A DNA stretch of 64,000 nt from Ginsengibacter hankyongi. GTDB taxonomy: Bacteria; Bacteroidota; Bacteroidia; Chitinophagales; Chitinophagaceae. This document shows positions 45,875 through 55,571 of this stretch, one piece after another. The DNA is taken from contig NZ_VYQF01000004.1 in NCBI RefSeq assembly GCF_008710285.1, positions 62,001-126,000 on the forward strand, written 5' to 3'. Made by a program: the position numbers and the translations under genes. Numbering within the stretch: the stretch's first letter is position 1; every line of letters begins with the position of its first letter. The notes under the pieces were generated by a model. It ran no database searches, had not been told where the DNA came from, and saw only the letters and a list, made by a program, of their open reading frames with translations.

Positions 45875-46918
45875 ATGAAACCAATAAATACTGCGTTATG
45901 TTCTTTCGGTATGAGCGGATGGGTTTTTCATGCTCCATTTTTACAAATAAATCCCAGCTTTAATTTTTATGGCGTTTGGGAACGTTCCAAAAATCTCGCA
46001 GAACAAAAATATTCCGGGGTAAAAACATTCAGGACACTCGAAGATATGCTGGCAGAAGATGCCATAGAACTGGTGGTTGTTAACACGCCAAACTATACGC
46101 ATTACGAATACGCGAAGAAAGCGCTCGAAGCTGGCAAACACGTAGTTGTTGAAAAACCATTTACTGTTACAGTGAATGAGGGAAATGAATTAATTGAACT
46201 AGCGGGAAAACAAAACAAAAAATTATCTGTCTATCAAAACCGGCGCTACGATAGTGATTATAAAACAATAAAAAAAGTGTTAAGTCAAAATATTCTTGGT
46301 GATATTGTGGAAGCAGAATTACATTTTGATCGCTTTAAAGAAGAACTGAGCCCGAAGTTGCATAAAGAAAAACCCGGCCCCGGCTCTGGATCTTTATACG
46401 ATTTAGGCTCACATTTAATTGACCAGGCGTTGCAACTATTCGGAATGCCTGAAACGATGTTTGCGGACATCGCGTCGTTTCGTCCTCGTTCCAAAGTGCC
46501 TGATTATTTTGAAATAATTTTTTTCTATCATGATAAAAGGGTTCGGGTTAAATCAAGTTATATTGTACGTGAAGCTTTGCCTGGTTATGTCTTCCATGGT
46601 TTAAAAGGTTCTTTTATCAAACCGAAAACGAATGTGCAGGAAGAAATGCTACAAGCAGGAGAGATTCCCGATACGCCTGATTGGGGCACAGAGCCCGAGT
46701 CAGAAAGAGGTTTGCTGCATGCTGAAATAAACGGCAAAGAAGTAAGAGAATATATCGAATCAGAAAAAGGAAATTATAATGAATACTATGATGGCATTTA
46801 TGAAGCCATCCGGAATAATAAACCCGTGCCGGTTACAGCAGACGATGGACTGAAAGTTATTAAGATTATTGAAGCAGCTTACAAGAGCAATGAAACAAAA
46901 AAGGTTGTCGATTTATAG
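45875..46918 (+). CDS. Gfo/Idh/MocA-family oxidoreductase
   Basis: The 347-residue cytoplasmic protein has the Rossmann opening INTALCSFGMSGWVFHAPFL, the cofactor-site motif GKHVVVEKPFTVTVNEG and the substrate-domain motif LYDLGSHLIDQALQLFG. These define NAD(P)-dependent sugar oxidoreductases related to inositol dehydrogenases. No signal peptide is present. The preferred sugar cannot be predicted, but the locus suggests a galactose or galacturonate derivative. Confidence 0.92.
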   Translation: MKPINTALCSFGMSGWVFHAPFLQINPSFNFYGVWERSKNLAEQKYSGVKTFRTLEDMLAEDAIELVVVNTPNYTHYEYAKKALEAGKHVVVEKPFTVTVNEGNELIELAGKQNKKLSVYQNRRYDSDYKTIKKVLSQNILGDIVEAELHFDRFKEELSPKLHKEKPGPGSGSLYDLGSHLIDQALQLFGMPETMFADIASFRPRSKVPDYFEIIFFYHDKRVRVKSSYIVREALPGYVFHGLKGSFIKPKTNVQEEMLQAGEIPDTPDWGTEPESERGLLHAEINGKEVREYIESEKGNYNEYYDGIYEAIRNNKPVPVTADDGLKVIKIIEAAYKSNETKKVVDL

Positions 46919-46997
46919 CCAGATGTATTACAGAAACACTTTAGTTTTCTTTGACATTTTCTCTCAAAAAACTAAAAATATTACCGACAGAACTTCC

Positions 46998-47025
46998 GGC
47001 ATCGTTTTCGGTAACGTTTGCGTAA
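46998..47025 (+). promoter_or_regulatory. LacI-type operator-like site upstream of GH105
   Basis: GGCATCGTT and AACGTTTGC form an imperfect dyad (6 of 9) around TTCGGT. The right part, 47009-47025, shares the consensus CGGKAACGWTTRCGYAA with the sites before GH28 and kduD. It lies 142 bases before the start at 47167. Confidence 0.5.
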
Positions 47026-47166
47026 ATAAATATTTCAAATGGGTTTGCAATTAGCGATATTGGGGTTACACTTGTTAGTTAAGAATACTTTATAATTCAG
47101 ATTAATTCCGCATTAAAGGTCTATAAATTTTTTTGAGACGATAAAAAATAAAAATTGCATGATAAA

Positions 47167-49071
47167 ATGAGAGCATCGATAAGTTTTTTGCTGTTAATTA
47201 TTATTCCCTTTTTTGCTAAAGCACAAAAGAGTATTTCTTACGCAAAAGAAATAGGGAATACCATTATGAATATGTGGAAAGATTCGCTTTCATCAGGTAA
47301 CAAGCCTGCTAAATGGAGATACGACCAGGATGTTATTTTGCAGGGAATGCAGGGCTTATGGAAAGCAACGGGCACTGGGAGATATTTTTCTTACATCCAA
47401 AAAAGCATAGATCGCTTCCTGGATGAGGATGGCAACATCAGCACCTATACATTCGATAATCTTACCCTTGACAATATTGCCCCGGGCAGAGATATTTTGT
47501 TATTATATAATGTGACCGGCAAAAAGAAATATTTAAATGCGGTAAATCTTTTGCGTAAGCAATTAAACTCACAGCCACGGACACACGAAGGAGGTTTCTG
47601 GCATAAGAAAATCTATCCAAACCAAATGTGGCTGGATGGTTTATTTATGGCGGAGCCCTTCTATACTGAATATGCCAATACTTTTCATGAAGATTCTGAT
47701 TACAGCGATATAGCGAAGCAGTTTATATTAATGGAGAGGAATGCCCGAGATATTAAAACGGGTTTGTTATATCATGGTTATGATGCTTCGAAGCAGGAGA
47801 AATGGGCCAATAAGCAAACAGGTCTTTCATCCAATTTTTGGGCAAGGGCAATGGGCTGGTATGGAATGGGCCTGGTAGATGTGCTGGAAGATTTCCCCCA
47901 AAATGTGCCTGAAAGGAAAGATTTGATTGGTATTTTAAATCGCTTTGCAGTGGCAATAGCAAAAGTACAGGATAAAAAAACGGGCTTGTGGTGGGATGTT
48001 TTAGATAAGCCCGGAAAAGAAAAAAATTATCCTGAAGCTTCAGCCTCCTGTATGTTCGTGTATGTGTTGGCGAAAGGCGTTAGATTGGGCTATTTACCGC
48101 CCTCGTATCTTACCGTTGCCAAAAAAGGGTACAACGGAATTATAAAGAACTTTATTAAAAGAGATGCCAACGGCCAACTGAATTTAAATGGCACCGTAAG
48201 CGTTTCGGGCCTTGGAGGACATCTGTATCGTGATGGAAGCTATGATTATTACACCAGTGAGAAGATTGCTGCAAACGATCCGAAAGGTGTGGGAGCATTT
48301 TTGCTGGCGTCTAACGAAATTGAAATGTTGCCCACGCTTGCTTTAGGCAAAGGCAATGCTGTATTGCTCGATAATTATTTCAATCATGAAACAAAAAAAG
48401 ATATAACCGGTAAAACTGTGCAGTGGCATTATGTGTGGAATGAAATGGATAATGGCGGCTATTCAATGTTTGGTAATATATTTCATAAATATGGCGTTCG
48501 CACGAAAAGCATTCCTGTTGCGCCCACTTCAAATAATTTAAAGAATAGTAACATATATATTATTGTAGATCCCGATACAGATAAGGAAAACGAACGTCCA
48601 AATTATATAGAGAATAATGATATCAATGCAATTTATAATTGGGTAAAAGCAGGCGGCGTTCTTTTATTATTCAGTAACGATTCGGGCAATGCCGAGTTTG
48701 CGCATCTCAACAGGCTTGCTGCAAAATTTGGTATCCAATTTAACTATGATAGCAAGAACAAAGAAACCGGTACTAATTTCGAAATGGCTGCAGTTAATAT
48801 TCCAGCTGGCAACACCATTTTCAAAGATGTAAAAAAAGTTTACATAAAGGAATATTCATCACTGTCAGTTAAAGCTCCCGCGGCTGTTATGTTAAAGCAG
48901 GATGAGAACAATGTAATTGCAGTGGCCAAAGTTGGCAAGGGCACTGTGTTTGCAATAGGCGATCCATGGTTTTATAATGAATATGAGGACGGAAGAAAAA
49001 TTCCGATGGATTTTGAAAATTATAAAGCTTCGGAAGATTTGGTGAAGTGGGTTATAGCGCAAACGAAATAA
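47167..49071 (+). CDS. GH105 unsaturated rhamnogalacturonyl hydrolase with C-terminal extension
   Basis: The start at 47167 (MRASISFLLLIIIPFFAKAQ) gives a signal peptide; a TTG 12 bases upstream is less likely. Residues about 25-400 are the GH105 (alpha/alpha)6 barrel with WRYDQDVILQGM, NQMWLDGLFMAEPFYTEYA, ARAMGWYGMGLVDVLEDFP and GLWWDVLDKPGKEKNYPEAS. The last 235 residues are an extra domain (YSMFGNIFHKYGVRTKS, WVKAGGVLLLFSNDSGN, KVGKGTVFAIGDPWFYNEY) with a GATase-like or DUF4350-like look. The enzyme frees unsaturated galacturonate from lyase products. Confidence 0.9.
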   Translation: MRASISFLLLIIIPFFAKAQKSISYAKEIGNTIMNMWKDSLSSGNKPAKWRYDQDVILQGMQGLWKATGTGRYFSYIQKSIDRFLDEDGNISTYTFDNLTLDNIAPGRDILLLYNVTGKKKYLNAVNLLRKQLNSQPRTHEGGFWHKKIYPNQMWLDGLFMAEPFYTEYANTFHEDSDYSDIAKQFILMERNARDIKTGLLYHGYDASKQEKWANKQTGLSSNFWARAMGWYGMGLVDVLEDFPQNVPERKDLIGILNRFAVAIAKVQDKKTGLWWDVLDKPGKEKNYPEASASCMFVYVLAKGVRLGYLPPSYLTVAKKGYNGIIKNFIKRDANGQLNLNGTVSVSGLGGHLYRDGSYDYYTSEKIAANDPKGVGAFLLASNEIEMLPTLALGKGNAVLLDNYFNHETKKDITGKTVQWHYVWNEMDNGGYSMFGNIFHKYGVRTKSIPVAPTSNNLKNSNIYIIVDPDTDKENERPNYIENNDINAIYNWVKAGGVLLLFSNDSGNAEFAHLNRLAAKFGIQFNYDSKNKETGTNFEMAAVNIPAGNTIFKDVKKVYIKEYSSLSVKAPAAVMLKQDENNVIAVAKVGKGTVFAIGDPWFYNEYEDGRKIPMDFENYKASEDLVKWVIAQTK

Positions 49072-49100
49072 TATTTAAAAGCAAGCTTTAATAGATTATT

Positions 49101-50162
49101 ATGGTACTGGTAAAAAAAATGAAGATTAAAATTAACCATAGTATAATTGCAATTATATCACTACTAACGGTGTTTACGTTAGCATATACGCAGTTGCATG
49201 CGCTTGGTAAAACCCCGGTAAAAATTATTGTCGATAAAAACGGGAAAGAAGGTTTTAAATCAATTCAGGATGCAATTAACAGCCTTCCCGATTCTTCTTT
49301 GCAGCCAAGAATTATTTTTATAAAAAGAGGTATTTATGCTGAAAAAATATTTATAAAAAAAAGCAATATAATTATTGAAGGAGAAAATGAAGAAAATACA
49401 ATCATCACTCAATCAATTGCGCGGGACGAATGGAGATGCGATCACCGCGATGATTGGGGAGTTGCCACTATGAACATTGATGGCAACGATATAACATTAA
49501 CAGATATTACCATTGTGAATAATTATGGTTTTGAGCATAACGGAAACCGGGTAATTGCGTGTGCGGCTGATTCAATAACGCATAAGAAAATTATTACTCC
49601 ATACGGGCATCAAATGGCGTTACGAACAGCAAAGGCTACACGCTTAAAGGCGGTCAATGTGCATTTCAAATCTTTTGCCGGCGATACCGTAAGCCCGTGG
49701 AATGTAGACGATGGAATGTTTTATTTTAAAAATTGTACAATGGAAGGCGGTGTAGATTTTTATTGCCCGCGTGGATGGGCGTATGCAGAAAATTGTACCT
49801 TCTTTGCAAACACAGGGCCAGCCAGTATCTGGCACGATGGATCTAAAAATGAAGATGAAAAAACAGTTTTAAAAAATTGTTCTTTCGATGGATATAAAGG
49901 ATTTAAATTAGGCCGGTACCACAAGGATGCACAGTTTTATTTAATCGATTGTACTTTTTCAAAAAATATGGCAGATCAGGATATCTACCTGGTTCCAACA
50001 GCTAACGTTATAAAATGGGGGAGACGAATTTACTATTTTAATTGCCATAGGAAAGGCGGGGATTACGGCTGGTTTAAAAATAATCTTAGTGAGGCACAGG
50101 GAAATCCTAGCGCAGATTCAATTAATATTTCGTGGGTATTTAAAGGAAGATGGAATCCGTAA
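49101..50162 (+). CDS. Divergent pectinesterase-like protein (CE8), third copy
   Basis: The 353-residue protein has a leader (MKIKINHSIIAIISLL, possible start at 49119) and the CE8 beta-helix order. The oxyanion glutamine is kept in YGHQMALRTAKA, and an Asp is kept in EGGVDFYCPRG where other copies have DFIFG. The GxQDTL block is replaced by AGDTVSPWN and LGRPW by LGRYHKD. The active site is therefore changed, and the enzyme may be weak or use another ester. Confidence 0.8.
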   Translation: MVLVKKMKIKINHSIIAIISLLTVFTLAYTQLHALGKTPVKIIVDKNGKEGFKSIQDAINSLPDSSLQPRIIFIKRGIYAEKIFIKKSNIIIEGENEENTIITQSIARDEWRCDHRDDWGVATMNIDGNDITLTDITIVNNYGFEHNGNRVIACAADSITHKKIITPYGHQMALRTAKATRLKAVNVHFKSFAGDTVSPWNVDDGMFYFKNCTMEGGVDFYCPRGWAYAENCTFFANTGPASIWHDGSKNEDEKTVLKNCSFDGYKGFKLGRYHKDAQFYLIDCTFSKNMADQDIYLVPTANVIKWGRRIYYFNCHRKGGDYGWFKNNLSEAQGNPSADSINISWVFKGRWNP

Positions 50163-50211
50163 AACAATAAACTAAACATAGAATTAAATCGAGGAGACAA
50201 ATAAAAGTAAT

Positions 50212-51729
50212 ATGAAATTATCAGCATATACATTAAAGAACATAACGTCCGAAAGAGTTGATGTGCCGGAAGAAAGCATATTGGAACTGCCCGAAAAAGT
50301 TTTGCAATTTGGTACCGGCGTTTTATTACGGGGCCTGCCTGATTATTTTATTGATAAGGCAAACAGGATGGGCATTTTTAATGGAAGAATTGTTATTGTA
50401 AAAACAACCAACCGCGGTGATACTGCTGATTTCGGGAAGCAGGATGGCCTCTATACGCTGTGTGTACGCGGTATACAGGATGGACAAAAGATTGAAGAAA
50501 ATATAATTAATTCATCTATCAGCCGGGTATTAAGTGCAAGCCATGAGTGGGAACAGATTTTAGAATGTGCGCACAACCAAAGTTTGCAGGTAATTATTTC
50601 CAATACAACCGAAGTCGGTATAAAACTCGTGAATGACGATATACGCCGTCATCCGCCTGTTTCTTATCCCGGTAAATTGCTTGCATTTTTGTTTGAAAGA
50701 TTTACCGCATTTGGCGGAAGTGAAAAAAGCGGATTTGTGATTGTTCCTACTGAGCTCATTCCTGACAACGGAAAAAAATTGGAATCCATAGTTCTTGAAC
50801 TGGCACATCTAAATGGATTACAGGATGATTTTATAGAATGGCTTGAGCATTGTAATTACTTTTGTAATTCTTTAGTTGATAGAATTGTTACTGGCATGCC
50901 GGATGAAGAAATAAAAATTGAAATAGAAAAAGAGCTGGGATATACTGACCAGTTGCTTACCGTATGCGAGGTGTACCGCTTATGGGCAATTGAAGGAAAT
51001 GAGCATGTAAAAAAGATATTGTCATTCGCCGGCGCAGATGAAGGCGTGGTAATAGAACCTGATATTGATTTGTACCGCGAGCTAAAATTGCGTTTACTGA
51101 ATGGAACGCATACATTAAGTTGTGGCATTGCATTTCTTGCAGGAGTAGATACTGTTAAACAGGGAATGGACGATCCCATGATTGAAAAATATATCGCTGA
51201 TGTAATGCAAAATGAAATAGGGCCTTCCATACCTTATGAAATAGATGCGCAAACGGTGGAGGCCTTTACTGCAAAAGTGCTCGACAGGTTTAGAAATCCT
51301 CATATTAATCATTTCTGGAAAAGCATAACCCTTAATTATACGCAGAAACTGAAAATGAGATGTATTCCTTTACTTTTGAATTATTATAAAAAAAATAACC
51401 TGGTTCCGGAATTATTTGCATTGGGTTTTGCAGCTTATATTTATTTTATGAAGCCAGTAAAACGTAATGGCGATGAATTCTTTGGGGAATTTAAAGTCAA
51501 GCCTTATTTAATTGAGGATGAAGTGGCAGAAAAATTTTATAAACTTTGGCAAAAATTCGCCCCACATGAAATTGTAAATGAGGTATTGAAAGACGTGGCT
51601 TTGTGGGGTAAAGATTTGAGTATTCTTCCAGGCTTTGAACAGTCTGTAAAAGATAAGCTGGATAGCATAATTAATAATGGAATGCGGGCTACAATTGAAT
51701 CCGCTCAATCCAAAAAAATGGTGATATAA
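50212..51729 (+). CDS. uxaB: Tagaturonate reductase UxaB
   Basis: The 505-residue protein belongs to the long-chain mannitol dehydrogenase family: VLQFGTGVLLRGLPDYFID at the cofactor site, LLNGTHTLSCGIAFLAGVD, and KSITLNYTQKLKMRCIPLL near the end. Next to UxaA and UxaC it reduces tagaturonate to altronate with NADH in the cytoplasm. Its stop overlaps the uxaA start by one base (TAATG). The purine-rich GAGGAGA about 15 bases upstream may be its ribosome site. Confidence 0.92.
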   Translation: MKLSAYTLKNITSERVDVPEESILELPEKVLQFGTGVLLRGLPDYFIDKANRMGIFNGRIVIVKTTNRGDTADFGKQDGLYTLCVRGIQDGQKIEENIINSSISRVLSASHEWEQILECAHNQSLQVIISNTTEVGIKLVNDDIRRHPPVSYPGKLLAFLFERFTAFGGSEKSGFVIVPTELIPDNGKKLESIVLELAHLNGLQDDFIEWLEHCNYFCNSLVDRIVTGMPDEEIKIEIEKELGYTDQLLTVCEVYRLWAIEGNEHVKKILSFAGADEGVVIEPDIDLYRELKLRLLNGTHTLSCGIAFLAGVDTVKQGMDDPMIEKYIADVMQNEIGPSIPYEIDAQTVEAFTAKVLDRFRNPHINHFWKSITLNYTQKLKMRCIPLLLNYYKKNNLVPELFALGFAAYIYFMKPVKRNGDEFFGEFKVKPYLIEDEVAEKFYKLWQKFAPHEIVNEVLKDVALWGKDLSILPGFEQSVKDKLDSIINNGMRATIESAQSKKMVI

Positions 51730-53381
51730 TGAATCATACAGTTACAAAAGTACATCCGGATGATAATGTATTGGTTGCTTTAACTAATCTTGAAGACGGG
51801 AATAAAGTAAGTTATAACGGCGAGGAATATACGATAATTGGGAAAGTACCTGCGAAACATAAATTTGTAACCAGGGATTTACTGCCAGGAGACGAACTAT
51901 TTATGTATGGTGTTTTAGTGGGCAAGGCGCAAAGTTTTATTCCCCGTGGATCTGCAATCACCACTGCTAATGTAAAGCACGCTGCCAATAGCTTTGAAGT
52001 AGGGGAACGAAAATTAGACTGGCAAAAGCCGGATGTTTCTAAATTTACTAATAAAACATTTTTAGGATTTCACCGTGCGGATGGTAAAGTAGGAACTGCT
52101 AATTACTGGCTGGTTATACCATTGGTTTTTTGTGAAAACAGGAACATTGAGGTATTACACGAAGCGCTGGTAAATGAATTGGGATATGGAAGAAATCAAA
52201 ATAAAAAAGTAGAGGTTTCAAGACTTATAGACATTTACAAAAAAGGCAAAAACATAACGGAGATATTAAACGCAGATATTTCTGTAGAAGGCGAAGAAGC
52301 AAAAAAACAACGCCTTTTTCCTAATGTTGACGGAATAAAATTTTTAACTCATGAAGGCGGATGCGGTGGTACCAGGCAGGATGCACAGGCATTGTGTGGA
52401 TTACTTGCAGGATATATTACGCATTCAAATGTGGCTGGGGCAACCATATTAAGTCTGGGCTGCCAAAATGCCCAGGTAGAAATTTTACAGGAAGAAATAA
52501 AGAAAAGAGATAATAATTTTTCAAAGCCTTTGTATATCCTGGAACAGCAAAAAATTGGAAAAGAAACGGATTTAATATCGCAGGCAATAAAACAAACATT
52601 CGCCGGGCTGGTGTATGCAAACTCTCTTGAAAGAAAACCAGCGCCATTAAATAAGATATGTATTGGTTTGGAATGCGGCGGCTCTGATGGGTTTAGCGGC
52701 ATCTCAGCAAATCCTGCCATTGGATACACTTCTGATTTATTAGTAGCTCTGGGGGGTTCTGTTATACTGGCTGAATTTCCTGAGTTGTGCGGGGTAGAAC
52801 AAAATTTAAGTGATCGTTGTATTACAACGGATACGGCTAAACGCTTTGGAAATTTGATGCATGCTTATAACGAAAAAGCCAAAGCAGTAGGATCCGGATT
52901 TGATATGAATCCCTCTCCGGGCAATATTAAAGATGGTTTAATAACAGACGCAATAAAATCTGCAGGAGCAGCAAAAAAAGGAGGCACCTCACCTGTAACT
53001 GATGTGCTGGATTATCCTGAAATGGTTACCAGGCCAGGCTTAAATTTACTTTGTACACCCGGTAATGATGTAGAAAGTACAACAGCTGAAGTTGGTTCTG
53101 GAGCCAACATTGTTTTGTTTACAACGGGGCTGGGCACGCCTACCGGAAACCCCATTACGCCGGTAATAAAGATTTCGAGTAATACCATTTTATATAATAA
53201 AATGCATGATATTATCGATATTAATACAGGAACTATTATAGAAGGTACCGAAACAATTGAGCAGGCAGGTGAAAGAATTTTAGATTACATTATTAAGGTG
53301 GCCAGTGGAGAAATTGAAGTGAGTGCAGTAAGGCATCTACAAAATGACTTTATACCATGGAAGCGCGGTGTAAGCCTTTAA
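51729..53381 (+). CDS. uxaA: Altronate dehydratase UxaA
   Basis: The 550-residue protein has both halves of the family: the SAF-like N-terminal domain (residues about 5-95, HPDDNVLVALTNLEDG) and the large C-terminal dehydratase domain with THEGGCGGTRQDAQALCGLL, IGLECGGSDGFSGISANPA and FTTGLGTPTGNPITPVIKIS. It converts altronate to 2-keto-3-deoxygluconate. It is coupled to uxaB by overlapping stop and start codons. Confidence 0.95.
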   Translation: MNHTVTKVHPDDNVLVALTNLEDGNKVSYNGEEYTIIGKVPAKHKFVTRDLLPGDELFMYGVLVGKAQSFIPRGSAITTANVKHAANSFEVGERKLDWQKPDVSKFTNKTFLGFHRADGKVGTANYWLVIPLVFCENRNIEVLHEALVNELGYGRNQNKKVEVSRLIDIYKKGKNITEILNADISVEGEEAKKQRLFPNVDGIKFLTHEGGCGGTRQDAQALCGLLAGYITHSNVAGATILSLGCQNAQVEILQEEIKKRDNNFSKPLYILEQQKIGKETDLISQAIKQTFAGLVYANSLERKPAPLNKICIGLECGGSDGFSGISANPAIGYTSDLLVALGGSVILAEFPELCGVEQNLSDRCITTDTAKRFGNLMHAYNEKAKAVGSGFDMNPSPGNIKDGLITDAIKSAGAAKKGGTSPVTDVLDYPEMVTRPGLNLLCTPGNDVESTTAEVGSGANIVLFTTGLGTPTGNPITPVIKISSNTILYNKMHDIIDINTGTIIEGTETIEQAGERILDYIIKVASGEIEVSAVRHLQNDFIPWKRGVSL

Positions 53382-53445
53382 TGATTTTTTTCCCTCTCAT
53401 TATAATAATTAAAATAATTTAAACATAAATCAACGAGGATTTAGT

Positions 53446-54846
53446 ATGAAAAGCTTTTTGGATGAAGATTTTTTGTTGCAAACTGAAACTGCAAAAAAAT
53501 TATATCACGATTTCGCAAAACAAATGCCTGTTATAGATTATCACTGTCATTTACCTGTGCAACAAATTGCTGATGATATTAATTTTGAAAATCTTACACA
53601 AATATGGTTATATGGTGATCATTATAAATGGCGTGCGATGCGTACTAGCGGTGTTGATGAAAGTTTTATAACCGGTAATAAATCTGATTTTGAAAAATTT
53701 GAAAAGTGGGCGGCTACTGTTCCCTATACTTTGAGAAATCCCTTGTATCATTGGACACACCTTGAATTACAGCGATATTTTAATGTGCATGAATTATTAA
53801 AGCCTGGTAGTGCAAAAGAAATTTATGATGATTGCACACAAAAACTACAGTCCAAAGAATATTCAGTAAGAAATTTACTTCGTAAAATGAATGTTGCCGT
53901 GGTTTGTACCACAGACGACCCTACTGATACCCTTGAATATCATCAAAAAATAAAGGCCGATGGATTTGAAATAAAAGTGCTTCCTGCCTTCAGGCCGGAT
54001 AAAGCGATGGACGTGGATGATGTAAATGAATTTAATTTATACATAAAAAAATTAGAAGCTGTAAGCGGCATAAATGTCACTTCTTATCAAACTTATTTAG
54101 ATGCTTTAAAACAACGTCATGATTTTTTTGCAACGATAGGTTGCTCGCTTTCAGATCATGGCCTCGAATATATATTTACGGAGGAATACTCAGATGATGA
54201 AATTATTGCGACATTTAATAAAATCCGCAATGGGAGAGAACTTTCATTGGAAGAAAGAGCGAAATTTAAAACTGCGATGCTGTATGTTTTTGCAATATGG
54301 GATCACGAAAAGAACTGGGTGCAACAATATCATTTGGGTGCGTTGAGAAATAATAATATACGAATGCTCGAAGTTTCAGGTCCTGATACTGGTTGGGACT
54401 CTATCGGAGATTTTCACCAGGGGAAAAAACTTGCTACGTTTCTTGGCAGGCTCGATTCATCCAATCAACTGGCAAAGACAATTCTGTATAATGTAAATCC
54501 TGCAGATAATGAATTGATGGCAACTATGATTGGAAATTTTAATGACGGAAGTATCAAGGGTAAAATTCAATTTGGTTCAGCATGGTGGTTTTTAGATCAG
54601 AAAGATGGAATGACCAAACAGATGAACGCCTTGTCCAATATGGGTTTAATTAGCCGCTTTGTAGGTATGATTACTGATTCACGAAGTTTTCTTTCTTATC
54701 CACGACATGAATATTTCAGGAGAGTTTTATGCAATTTATTCGGCGATGAAATTGAAAATGGCGAGTTACCCAATGACCTGGAATGGACGGGGAAAATTAT
54801 TAAAGATATATGCTACTATAATGCAGAGAATTATTTTGCCTGGTAA
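53446..54846 (+). CDS. uxaC: Uronate isomerase UxaC
   Basis: The 466-residue enzyme has the amidohydrolase-like metal motif VIDYHCHLPVQQIADD near the N-terminus, then YHWTHLELQRYFNV, VCTTDDPTDTLEYH, and MITDSRSFLSYPRHEYFRR at the end. It isomerises galacturonate to tagaturonate, the first cytosolic step of the pathway. Purine-rich ACGAGGA precedes the start. The genes are in the order uxaB-uxaA-uxaC. Confidence 0.95.
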   Translation: MKSFLDEDFLLQTETAKKLYHDFAKQMPVIDYHCHLPVQQIADDINFENLTQIWLYGDHYKWRAMRTSGVDESFITGNKSDFEKFEKWAATVPYTLRNPLYHWTHLELQRYFNVHELLKPGSAKEIYDDCTQKLQSKEYSVRNLLRKMNVAVVCTTDDPTDTLEYHQKIKADGFEIKVLPAFRPDKAMDVDDVNEFNLYIKKLEAVSGINVTSYQTYLDALKQRHDFFATIGCSLSDHGLEYIFTEEYSDDEIIATFNKIRNGRELSLEERAKFKTAMLYVFAIWDHEKNWVQQYHLGALRNNNIRMLEVSGPDTGWDSIGDFHQGKKLATFLGRLDSSNQLAKTILYNVNPADNELMATMIGNFNDGSIKGKIQFGSAWWFLDQKDGMTKQMNALSNMGLISRFVGMITDSRSFLSYPRHEYFRRVLCNLFGDEIENGELPNDLEWTGKIIKDICYYNAENYFAW

Positions 54847-54859
54847 GCCTTTTATTATT

Positions 54860-54933
54860 ATCACGCAAAAACTTGATATTTTAAATTATCACGTATATGC
54901 GTGATATTTTTGTTTATCACGTTTAAACGTGAT
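54860..54933. repeat. Three phased ATCACG-N6-CGTGAT palindromes upstream of satD
   Basis: Copies lie at 54860-54877, 54888-54905 and 54916-54933, with starts exactly 28 bases apart and AT-only or nearly AT-only 10-base spacers. The third is perfect and extends to a 22-base palindrome (54914-54935). The first has one changed base in its right arm (CTTGAT). They end 26 bases before the satD start, the usual place for an operator array. Confidence 0.8.
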
Positions 54934-54959
54934 AATTTTATAGAAAGTATATTGTTCCA

Positions 54960-55571
54960 ATGATTGCCGTTATTACAGGAGATATTACCGATTCAAAAAA
55001 AATTGATCCAAAGATCTGGCTAAAGCCTTTAAAGAAAGAATTAGATACTATCGGCAGCAGCCCGAAATTTTGGGAAATATACCGTGGGGACAGCTTTCAA
55101 ATAATTATCAGCAAGCCGGAAGACGCTTTAAGAACAGCGATAAAAATTAAGGCTACTTTAAAATCGATCCAGGACATGGATGTGCGTATGGCAATAGGCA
55201 TTGGAACCAGGACACACAATGCTCCGAAGGTTACAGAATCTAACGGTACCGCGTTTATTCATTCCGGTGAAAAATTTGAATTGCTTAAAAAAGAAAAACA
55301 AAATCTTGCTGTAAAAAGTGACTGGCCCGGGTTTGATAAAGAAATGAATCTTTTTCTAAAACTGGCTTTAATTGCTATGGATAACTGGACGGTAAATGCT
55401 GCTGAAATAGTAAAAACAACCATGGAAAATCCAGATAAGCTGCAGGAAGAATTAGGACAAATAGTTGGCATAAAACAAAATGCAATTAGTAACAGGCTTA
55501 AGCGGGCTTACTACGATGAAATAATGGAAGTAAATGAGATGTACCTGTCAAAATTAAAAACATTGAAATGA
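54960..55571 (+). CDS. SatD-family protein with C-terminal DNA-binding-like region
   Basis: The 203-residue protein has the SatD opening AVITGDITDSKKIDPKIW, a central YRGDSFQIIISKPEDALRTA and RMAIGIGTRTHNAP, and a C-terminal segment (LQEELGQIVGIKQNAISNRL, about 155-180) that looks like a helix-turn-helix. The family has no established biochemistry. It overlaps the DUF3307 gene by four bases. The HTH and the flanking palindromes together suggest self-regulation, which is inference. Confidence 0.82.
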   Translation: MIAVITGDITDSKKIDPKIWLKPLKKELDTIGSSPKFWEIYRGDSFQIIISKPEDALRTAIKIKATLKSIQDMDVRMAIGIGTRTHNAPKVTESNGTAFIHSGEKFELLKKEKQNLAVKSDWPGFDKEMNLFLKLALIAMDNWTVNAAEIVKTTMENPDKLQEELGQIVGIKQNAISNRLKRAYYDEIMEVNEMYLSKLKTLK

